DNA of 32,518 bases from CAZVCJ01 sp964625745 (lineage in GTDB: Bacteria; Chloroflexota; Anaerolineae; VGOG01). Below are positions 15,655-22,475 of the stretch, in pieces. The stretch is from the NCBI GenBank assembly GCA_964625745.1, contig CAZVCJ010000031.1:1-32518 (forward strand), in the 5' to 3' direction. The translations under genes and the position numbers were made by a program. Each line of letters begins with the position of its first letter. Position 1 is the first letter of the stretch. The notes below the pieces were generated by a model that did no database searches, was not told the origin of the DNA, and saw only the letters and a program-made list of their open reading frames with translations.

Positions 15655-17748
15655 ATGCTAGAAACGTTTTCCTGCCCCCAAGCAGTGGCTGTGATCGGTG
15701 CCTCTCGCGACAAAGAGAAACTGGGTCATGGGGTGCTGTCGAATCTCATCGAACATGACTATCCTGGCCAGGTCTACCCCATCAACCCTAAGGCCGATGA
15801 GATTCTGGGCCTCAAATGTTATCCCAGTGTCCTGGATGTTCCGGGTCCCATAGATTTGGCGGTGGTGGTTATCCCCAACAAATACGTTGCCGCAGCGCTG
15901 GAGGAGTGTGGCCAGAAGGGTGTCAAGGGCGTCATTATCATCAGCGCGGGCTTCCGCGAGGCCGGCCTGGAGGGGGTGAGGATGGAGCGGGAGATCGTCG
16001 CCATCGCCAAACGGCATGGGATGCGCCTCATAGGCCCCAACTGCCTGGGGGTGATAGATACCATCTGTCCGCTCGACGCCTCGTTCGCTGCCGGCATGCC
16101 TCCCCAGGGCAAGATCGCCTTCATGTCCCAGTCGGGGGCCCTTTGCACCGCCATCCTCGATTGGGCCCTCGCTGCTGAGATCGGGTTCTCTCGCTTTGTG
16201 AGCCTGGGCAACAAGGCCGACGTCAGCGAGGTTGACCTGTTGGCCGCCTGGGAGGACGATCCCCATTCCAAAGTGATCCTCACTTACATCGAGGGCCTCT
16301 CCGAGGGCAGGAAGTTCATGAAGATCGCCCGCAGGGTCACTCGCCGCACCCCCGTGATTGCCGTGAAATCTGGCTCTACCGATGCCGGCTCGCGGGCCGT
16401 TTCCTCCCACACTGGCTCCCTGGCAGGCTCGGCGCGGGCTTACGAGTCGGCCTTCCGCCAGAGCGGGGTGCTCAAGGCTGAGTCCATCCAACACCTGTTC
16501 GACTACTCCCTGGCATTTGCCTACCAGCCAGTGCTCCAGGGTGGCCGCATCGCCATAGTGACCAACGCTGGCGGGCCGGGGGTGATGGCCACCGATGCCC
16601 TGGAGCGGGAGGGCCTCTCGCTGGCCTCGCTGAGTCGGGAGACGATTGATGTTCTGCGGGACAATCTCCCCGCCGCGGCCAGCATCTACAATCCGATAGA
16701 TGTGCTGGGCGATGCCCCGACCGACCGCTACGCTCTGGCACTGGAGGCCGCCCTCAAGGACGAGGGCGTGAACGGCGTCATCGTCATCCTCACTCCCCAG
16801 GTGATGACCAAGATCGAGGAAACTGCTGAGGCAGTGGGTCGGATCGCCGCTGGCTGCGACAAGGCTGTCCTGGGCTGCTTCATGGGGCAGGCCAGGGTCG
16901 GCCCGGGGATCAAGGTGCTCAACGAATACAAGGTGCCCAACTATCCCTTCCCTGAGCGGGCGGTGGGAGCCCTGAAGGCCATGCTGGACTATCGGCGCTG
17001 GCTGGAGCGCCCATCCTTGGAGATCGAGGAGTTTGACGTTGATCAGGAGAGGGTAAGACGCATCTTCGACCAGGTGAGAGCCGACGGGCGGCAGACCATC
17101 GGCGACGCCGAGGCGCGGGACATCCTGGAAGCCTACGGCATCCGCATCCCCGCGTCCAAACTGGCCACCTCGGCCGACGAGGCGGTGGAGATCGCCGAGG
17201 GGATCGGCTATCCGCTGGTGATGAAGATCGCTTCTCCGGACATCCTCCACAAGACCGACATCGGCGGCGTCAAGCTAGGCCTCGCCGATGCCACCGATGT
17301 GCGGGACGCCTTCGACCTGTTGGTCTACCGGGCCACCCGCTACATGCCCGACGCCGAGATCTGGGGCTGTTTGGTGCAGGAGATGGTGAGGGGTGGTAAG
17401 GAGGTCATCGTGGGCATGAACTGCGATCCTCAGTTCGGTCCCCTGATGATGTTCGGTCTAGGCGGCATCTACGTCGAGGCCCTCAAGGACGTGGCCTTCC
17501 GCATAGCGCCCTTCTCCCGCCAGGAGGCCCAGGAGATGATCGCGGAGATCCGCGCTTACAGCCTGCTCAAGGGCGTGCGGGGCGAGCGACCCTCAGATAC
17601 CGAGGCCATAGTTGATACGTTGCTGCGGCTTTCGCAGTTAGTGACCGACTTCCCTGAGATCATGGAGATGGACATCAACCCGCTCATCGTCTTCGAGGCA
17701 GGTCGGGGAGTGGTAGGCGTTGACATGCGGCTGGTGTTAGCGTCGTAG
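15655..17748 (+). CDS. Acyl/acetyl-CoA synthetase, ADP-forming (fused alpha-beta)
   Basis: This 697-residue enzyme of the NDP-forming acyl-CoA synthetase superfamily reversibly converts acyl-CoA, ADP and phosphate to acid, CoA and ATP. Order: CoA-binding Rossmann domain (AVAVIGASRDKEKLGHGV, about 8-130), two succinyl-CoA-ligase-like domains (FMSQSGALC; SSHTGSLAGS with the phospho-His candidate His252), a linker, then an ATP-grasp domain from about 470 (GYPLVMKIASPDILHKTDIGGVKLG, ending MDINPLIVF). Alpha and beta parts are fused in one chain, as in many bacteria. The ATG at 15655 has GGAG seven bases upstream; the frame is open further upstream but that crosses a spacer repeat. The DRTGG protein downstream suggests acetate or energy metabolism. 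Confidence 0.93.
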   Translation: MLETFSCPQAVAVIGASRDKEKLGHGVLSNLIEHDYPGQVYPINPKADEILGLKCYPSVLDVPGPIDLAVVVIPNKYVAAALEECGQKGVKGVIIISAGFREAGLEGVRMEREIVAIAKRHGMRLIGPNCLGVIDTICPLDASFAAGMPPQGKIAFMSQSGALCTAILDWALAAEIGFSRFVSLGNKADVSEVDLLAAWEDDPHSKVILTYIEGLSEGRKFMKIARRVTRRTPVIAVKSGSTDAGSRAVSSHTGSLAGSARAYESAFRQSGVLKAESIQHLFDYSLAFAYQPVLQGGRIAIVTNAGGPGVMATDALEREGLSLASLSRETIDVLRDNLPAAASIYNPIDVLGDAPTDRYALALEAALKDEGVNGVIVILTPQVMTKIEETAEAVGRIAAGCDKAVLGCFMGQARVGPGIKVLNEYKVPNYPFPERAVGALKAMLDYRRWLERPSLEIEEFDVDQERVRRIFDQVRADGRQTIGDAEARDILEAYGIRIPASKLATSADEAVEIAEGIGYPLVMKIASPDILHKTDIGGVKLGLADATDVRDAFDLLVYRATRYMPDAEIWGCLVQEMVRGGKEVIVGMNCDPQFGPLMMFGLGGIYVEALKDVAFRIAPFSRQEAQEMIAEIRAYSLLKGVRGERPSDTEAIVDTLLRLSQLVTDFPEIMEMDINPLIVFEAGRGVVGVDMRLVLAS

Positions 17749-17820
17749 CGTCCAAGCGTCCAAGCGGCTCAGCATCCTAGCGTCTAGGCGTCTAAGCCGC
17801 TAAGCCGCTGAGCCGCTGAT
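17739..17820. repeat. Stuttering AGCGTC/AAGCCGCT inverted-repeat spacer, left copy
   Basis: Words such as AGCGTCCAAGCG and CTAAGCCGCTGAGCCGCT repeat and are partly complementary. The synthetase stop codon lies inside its left end. Confidence 0.55.
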
Positions 17821-17833
17821 TAAGGAGGGGTTT

Positions 17834-18095
17834 ATGAGGGATTTTCGCAAGATCATGGCTTGGGAGAAGGCCGATGACCTGGTGGTACTGATCTACGAAG
17901 CCAGCACGGCTTTCCCAAAAGAAGAGCGTTACGGGTTGACGTCGTAGTTGCGGCGCGCAGTGGTGTCTGTGGCTGCCAACATCGCTGAGGGCTCTGGAAA
18001 ACAGTATCTCAAGGAATTCAGGCACTTTCTCTATTAGCCAGGGCTTCCTTGTCGGAAGTAGAGTACTACATTCACTAAGCAAATCAAGCAAGGCC
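17834..18095 (+). pseudogene. Decayed four-helix-bundle (S23/IVP-type) protein gene
   Basis: An ATG with AAGGAGG upstream starts MRDFRKIMAWEKADDL, then FPKEERYGLTS, a TAG, and LRRAVVSVAANIAEGSGK. This is the unmistakable pattern of the small four-helix-bundle family first seen in 23S rRNA intervening sequences. The lesions are a TAG at codon 38 where the family has Gln, loss of two bases near 18036 (FLY then stop), a one-base gain about 10 bases later that restores SLSEVEYYIH, and a TAA where Leu is expected. The 3' end then fades into a repeat, short of the family's usual ~120 residues. The function of the family is unclear. The remnant is framed by stuttering repeats on both sides. Confidence 0.85.
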
Positions 18096-18107
18096 GCACT
18101 CACAACT

Positions 18108-18152
18108 AACGCTGAGCCGCTGTGACGCCAAGACGCTGAGACGCTAAGACGC
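18108..18152. repeat. Stuttering AGACGCTGAGACGCTAAGACGC spacer, right copy
   Basis: Eleven-base words (AAGACGCTGAG, ACGCTAAGACG) repeat in tandem just before the ribosome binding site of the DRTGG protein. Word content resembles the left copy at 17739-17820. Confidence 0.5.
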
Positions 18153-18173
18153 TTAAAAGAAAGGAGATGGAGT

Positions 18174-19253
18174 ATGAATACGCTATACATAACTTCAACG
18201 GCGACGTTTTCAGGCAAGACGGCTCTTTGCATCGGCCTGGGAAACAAGTTCAGACGCGACGGCTTCACCATCGGCTACATGAAGCCGGTGAGCACCACGG
18301 CCAGAAAGGTGGCTGGCCGGGTGGTTGACGAGGATGCCCAGTTCATTAAACAGGCTTTCGATCTGGCCGAACCCCTGGAAGCCATCGCTCCCATCGTCTT
18401 GATGCCCAAGGTGGTGGAAGGTATATTGATGGGTGAAGAGAAGACCGACTTCGTGGCTCGGCTCATGGAGGCTCATGCCAAAGTCGCCCAGGGGAAGGAT
18501 GTGGTCATCCTGGAAGGGGGGGCGCACTGCATGGAGGGTTCTCTGGTTGGTCTGTCCACACCCTTGGTCGCCAACCTCCTGCAGGCTCAAGAGTTGGTGG
18601 TGATCAAGTACACCAGCGACCTGGTGGTAGACGACGCCCTGGGGGCCAAGGTGCTTTTCGGTGGTTCCATGATCGGAACCGTCATCAACGCCGTGCCGCG
18701 CCAACGGATGCGCTTTGTCCAGGAGATGGTCAAGCCTTATCTGGAGGAGCGGGGCGTCAAGGTTTTCGCTATTTTGCCTCAGGAGAGGCTGCTCATGTCC
18801 ATCAGCGTGGGCCAACTGGCTGATTGCCTGGGTGGCGAAATCGTCTGCTCTCCCGAAGCAGGTGAGGAGTTGGTGGAGTATCTGATGGTTGGAGCCATGA
18901 ACGTGGATTCAGCCTTGACCTACTTCCGCCGCAAACCCAACAAGGCCGTCATCACCGGCGGCGACCGCTCCGACATTCAACTGGCGGCTCTGGAGACCTC
19001 GACCAGGTGTCTCATCCTGACTGGTAACCTCTACCCCAGTCCCCTCATCCTCGGACGGGCCGAGGAGGTGGGGGTGCCGGTGATCTTGACCAAGCAGGAC
19101 ACCCTGACCACGGTAGAGATCATCGAGCAATTCTTCGGCAAGACCCGCCTCCATCAGGAAAAGAAGGTGCAGCGTTTCCAGGAGATGCTCAATGAGCGCT
19201 TCGATTTCGACGCCCTGTATGCTGACCTGGGGTTGAGGCCAACCGGCAAGTAG
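18174..19253 (+). CDS. P-loop (BioD-like) plus DRTGG-domain protein, phosphotransacetylase N-terminal type
   Basis: The 359-residue protein starts MNTLYITSTATFSGKT; STATFSGKT (8-16) is a BioD/CobB-type P-loop. EGGAHCMEG and VIKYTSDLVVDD fit the dethiobiotin-synthetase-like fold. The second half holds a DRTGG domain (VGAMNVDSALTYF, VITGGDRSDIQ). This pair of domains forms the regulatory N-terminal half of long phosphotransacetylases, but the catalytic PTA domain is absent here. Such stand-alone proteins are often next to acetate or acyl-CoA enzymes, and here the ADP-forming synthetase precedes it with only a pseudogene between. Ligand and role (sensor of nucleotide or acyl-CoA state) are inferred. 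AAGGAG precedes the ATG. Confidence 0.85.
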   Translation: MNTLYITSTATFSGKTALCIGLGNKFRRDGFTIGYMKPVSTTARKVAGRVVDEDAQFIKQAFDLAEPLEAIAPIVLMPKVVEGILMGEEKTDFVARLMEAHAKVAQGKDVVILEGGAHCMEGSLVGLSTPLVANLLQAQELVVIKYTSDLVVDDALGAKVLFGGSMIGTVINAVPRQRMRFVQEMVKPYLEERGVKVFAILPQERLLMSISVGQLADCLGGEIVCSPEAGEELVEYLMVGAMNVDSALTYFRRKPNKAVITGGDRSDIQLAALETSTRCLILTGNLYPSPLILGRAEEVGVPVILTKQDTLTTVEIIEQFFGKTRLHQEKKVQRFQEMLNERFDFDALYADLGLRPTGK

Positions 19254-19324
19254 CAAATAGCGGATGACATAAGCCATAGACTATTAGCTATCGGTTATTG
19301 GCCAGGGGAACGGCAGGAGGGAGA

Positions 19325-22030
19325 ATGACGCACTGGCAATACAACCCTTATGTGTTACCGTTGCTCGGAGCAGCAGTTGTATCGGCTGCTCTCGCGTTCT
19401 TTGCATGGCGACGCCGCCCTGCGCCTGGGGCAACGCCGTTCGTGTTGCTCGCGTTGACTGTGGCCGTGTGGTCGCTGGGGTACGCATTGGAACTGGGGAG
19501 CGCTGATTTGCCGGCCAAAGTCTTTTGGGCCAGGGTTCAGTACCTGGGTATCGTCATGGTGCCCGTGGCGTGGCTGGCCGTTGTGCTCCAATACACCGGT
19601 CGAGAGAAGTGGCTGACACGCTGCAACGTGGCTCTGCTGACTATTGAACCTCTAGTCACCCTGCTATTGGTCTGGACCAACGACGTCCACGCTCTGATTT
19701 GGAGCAACATCAGGCTGGACACCAGTGGCTCGTTCTCGGTGATGGACTTCACTCGTAGCGCGTGGTACTGGGTCAACATAGGGTATTCCTACTTGTTGCT
19801 TTTGCTCGGCACACTGGTGCTCATCCGGGCGCTCATTCGTTCGCCGCACCTGTATCGGGGACAGGCCGGCGCTCTGCTGATTGGCGCGCTGACGCCGTGG
19901 GTGGGGAACGCGCTATATGTCTCTGGCTCGAGTCCTTTTCCCCACCTGGACCTGACGCCCTTTGCTTTCACATTGTCTTGTCTGGCGGTAGCGTGGGGAC
20001 TCTTCTACTTCCAGTTGCTAGACATCGTGCCGGTGGCGCGCGATGCTGTCATCGAAGGCATGAGCGATGGTGTGATCGTGCTGGACGTGCAGAACCGTAT
20101 CGTGGACCTCAACCCGGCTGTGGGGCGAATCATCGGACGCCCGGCCTCAGAGGCCATTGGGCAACCGGCAGCCCAAGTATTAGCGGGTCGGCCCGACTTG
20201 GTCGAAAACTACTCTGGTGTGGCAGAAGCGCACGCAGAGATCGTCTTGGGTGAAGGTGACACGCAGCGCATCTATGACCTGCGTATCTCGCCTCTGTATG
20301 ACCGGCGTGGCCGCCTCACCGGCCGGCTGGTTGTCTTGCGTGACATCACCGAGCGCAAGCGGGCGGAAGAAACCATCAAGCGCTTGAATAAAACGCTGGA
20401 AATACGGGTCGAAGAGCGCACCGCTGAGCTCAAGCAACGAGCTATGGAGCTGTCTACCGTACTGGAAGCAGGCAGGGCTGTGTCGTCCACGCTTGATCTC
20501 GAAGAAGTGCTGGCTATCATCGCTGAGCAGATGGTGAAGGCGATCGGGGTGGCTGGCTGTACCCTCGCCCGCTGGGATCGGGAAGCCGATGCGGTCGTCA
20601 TCTGGATCGAGTGGCGTGGAGACGATACTGAATACGTCGACGGGCCAGGCACTGCCTATGCCTTGGACGATTTCCCGGCCGCCCGAGCCGTGCTGGAGAG
20701 GCGCCAGCCCACCACCGTCCTGGTCACTGATCCTGACGCTGACCCCGCCGAGGTTGCCCTTATGCGACAAGACGAGATCGTTAGACTGCTCATGCTACCA
20801 CTGGCCGTCGGTGAGCAGGTCATCGGTCTGGTCAAACTATATGAGAGCGAGCGAGAGCGAGAATTCACAGCCGTCGAAATCCGTCTGTGCCAGGCGCTTG
20901 CGGACCAGGCCGCCGTTGCCATCGACAACGCACGGCTCTTCACTGCCGAGCAGACCCAGCGGGAGGAACTCGACGCTCTGTACGAGTTGAGCCGCCAATT
21001 GGTCGCCACCGACGATATGGGAGCCGTGCTGGACAGCATTATCCGCCATGCTGTGGAGACGGTGCACGTCACGTTCTGCCGCCTTCTGATCCTCGAAGAT
21101 GACGACTTCGTATGCCAGGCTGCCTACCCCGTCCGCCTGTTATCCCACGACCTGGACGTGGGTCGGCTTGAGCCACCTCCCGCTTCATCTCACTACCGGC
21201 GAGCGCTCAGTCAGGCCGAACCGCTGGTGCTGTACCAGGATGCCCCGGCGCTCAGTGCCGAGGAGCGCGAGGCTCTCTTTCTCGACCAGGTCCAGAGCCT
21301 CTGCCTGGTCCGCCTTCGAGTGGGCGACGAGGGCGCAGGCGTGCTGGCCCTGGGCGAGGTTCGTAGTCCAGCCCGCGAGCCGTTCGACGCAGACAAACTG
21401 CGCTTCATAGCGTCCCTCGCTGACCAGGCGGCGAGCGCCCTCTACCGCGTCCGCCTCCACGCCGAGTTGGAAGCGGCCTACCTCGAGGCCGTGCTGGCCC
21501 TGGCCAAGGCCATGGACGCCCGAGACGCCTACACCGGCGACCACGGCCAGCGGTTGGCCGCCTGGGCCGAAGCCACGGCCCGAGAGCTAGGTTGCAATGA
21601 GGCCGAGGTCGAAGCCATCCGCTGGGGAGCGCTGCTGCACGACATCGGCAAGATCGGCGTGCCCGACGCCATCCTGCACAAGCTGGGGCCCCTGGACGAG
21701 GCGGAGTGGGCGGTGATGCATCGCCATCCCGAGGTCGGGGCGGAGATCGTGGCGCCGATGGCGAAGCTGGCCGACGTGATTCCCATCATCCACGCCCACC
21801 AGGAGAAGTGGGACGGGACGGGATACCCTGACGGGCTGCGAGGTGAGGCCATCCCCCTGGGAGCGCGGGTACTGACCGTAGTGGATGCCTATGGAGCCAT
21901 CACTGACGATCGGGTGTACCGCCAGGGGCGCAGCCATGCGGAAGCGGTGGCGGAACTGCGCCACTGCATGGGGACGCACTTTGACCCTCAGGTTGTCGAG
22001 GCTTTTTTGCGAGTGATCGGTGAAGTGTAA
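19325..22030 (+). CDS. Membrane 7TM-PAS-GAF-GAF-HD-GYP c-di-GMP phosphodiesterase
   Basis: The 901-residue protein starts MTHWQYNPYVLPLL; AGGAGG precedes this ATG by a few bases. Residues 1-230 hold about seven hydrophobic segments of the histidine-kinase 7TM type. A PAS domain (about 240-345) ends DITERKRAEE and leads into a coiled coil. Two GAF domains follow (about 380-550 and 555-705). The C-terminus is a full HD-GYP domain: HDIGKIGVPD (His772-Asp773), HPEVGAEI, WDGTGYPDGL (GYP at 833-835), VVDAYGAITDDR. All metal ligands seem present, so hydrolysis of c-di-GMP is likely. Signals from membrane, PAS and GAF inputs would set its activity. It stands just upstream of a kinase/cyclase block and may oppose the cyclase there. 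Confidence 0.9.
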   Translation: MTHWQYNPYVLPLLGAAVVSAALAFFAWRRRPAPGATPFVLLALTVAVWSLGYALELGSADLPAKVFWARVQYLGIVMVPVAWLAVVLQYTGREKWLTRCNVALLTIEPLVTLLLVWTNDVHALIWSNIRLDTSGSFSVMDFTRSAWYWVNIGYSYLLLLLGTLVLIRALIRSPHLYRGQAGALLIGALTPWVGNALYVSGSSPFPHLDLTPFAFTLSCLAVAWGLFYFQLLDIVPVARDAVIEGMSDGVIVLDVQNRIVDLNPAVGRIIGRPASEAIGQPAAQVLAGRPDLVENYSGVAEAHAEIVLGEGDTQRIYDLRISPLYDRRGRLTGRLVVLRDITERKRAEETIKRLNKTLEIRVEERTAELKQRAMELSTVLEAGRAVSSTLDLEEVLAIIAEQMVKAIGVAGCTLARWDREADAVVIWIEWRGDDTEYVDGPGTAYALDDFPAARAVLERRQPTTVLVTDPDADPAEVALMRQDEIVRLLMLPLAVGEQVIGLVKLYESEREREFTAVEIRLCQALADQAAVAIDNARLFTAEQTQREELDALYELSRQLVATDDMGAVLDSIIRHAVETVHVTFCRLLILEDDDFVCQAAYPVRLLSHDLDVGRLEPPPASSHYRRALSQAEPLVLYQDAPALSAEEREALFLDQVQSLCLVRLRVGDEGAGVLALGEVRSPAREPFDADKLRFIASLADQAASALYRVRLHAELEAAYLEAVLALAKAMDARDAYTGDHGQRLAAWAEATARELGCNEAEVEAIRWGALLHDIGKIGVPDAILHKLGPLDEAEWAVMHRHPEVGAEIVAPMAKLADVIPIIHAHQEKWDGTGYPDGLRGEAIPLGARVLTVVDAYGAITDDRVYRQGRSHAEAVAELRHCMGTHFDPQVVEAFLRVIGEV

Positions 22031-22475
22031 GGTGCGAGATAGAGAGCCAGGGAGAACGAGACTTTACCCACCTGCCGCCCGGTAGCAGNNNNNNNNNNNN
22101 NNNNNNNNNNNNNNNNNNNNNNNNNNNNNNNNNNNNNNNNNNNNNNNNNNNNNNNNNNNNNNNNNNNNNNNNNNNNNNNNNNNNNNNNGCGAGATAGAGA
22201 GCCAGGGAGAACGAGACTTTACCCACCTGCCGCCCGGTAGCAGATGTTGCTGCCTCAATCTGGAGGTGGTGAAATGGAAGACATGGACAGGACAATCGTA
22301 CTTTGGAAATGCTGAACATCGCTCAGGGGGAAGCGGCGGCCAAGAAGGACGGGGGGCGCGACAACTACCAACGCTACACTCCGGCTACGAACGTTAAAGC
22401 CTTGGAGTGATGGGTAGTAGTTCGCTAGGCCCAGCACCTGGATTCGCAAGGGAGAGGAACAGGAGGGTAGAGACG
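22031..22475. other. Intergenic region with an assembly join and no clear gene
   Basis: It holds the 55-base copies and N-run described separately, then 232 bases up to the kinase. A hairpin GGTAGC/GCTGCC (22236-22254) spans the right edge of the repeat. Two tiny overlapping frames exist: 22274-22315 (MEDMDRTIVLWKC, with GGAGG upstream) and 22309-22410 (33 residues, ending YTPATNVKALE). A single frameshift would join them, so a broken small gene is possible, but I recognise neither. Confidence 0.45.
22034..22243. other. Scaffold join: 100 N flanked by identical 55-base copies
   Basis: 22034-22088 and 22189-22243 are identical, with N at 22089-22188. This is what a scaffolder leaves when two contigs overlap by one k-mer. 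The true sequence probably has a single copy and no gap. Confidence 0.85.

Noticed and set aside
15658..17250. 530-codon minus-strand frame under the acyl-CoA synthetase
   Set aside because: Shadow of a fully recognisable gene; no ribosome site or motif.
903..17946. Recoding of TAG as glutamine, suggested by two TAGs at expected Gln positions (903-905 and codon 38 of the S23 fragment)
   Set aside because: TAG is used as the ordinary stop of several intact genes here (10736, 17748, 25307), and the S23 fragment has frameshifts as well.
17739..18152. Insertion sequence carrying the S23 fragment
   Set aside because: No transposase and no clean terminal inverted repeats; the flanks are the same kind of stuttering repeat seen at other junctions.
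22034..22243. Terminal repeats of a mobile element or group II intron around the first N-run
   Set aside because: The second N-run has the same 55-base layout inside one reading frame, so an assembly cause explains both.
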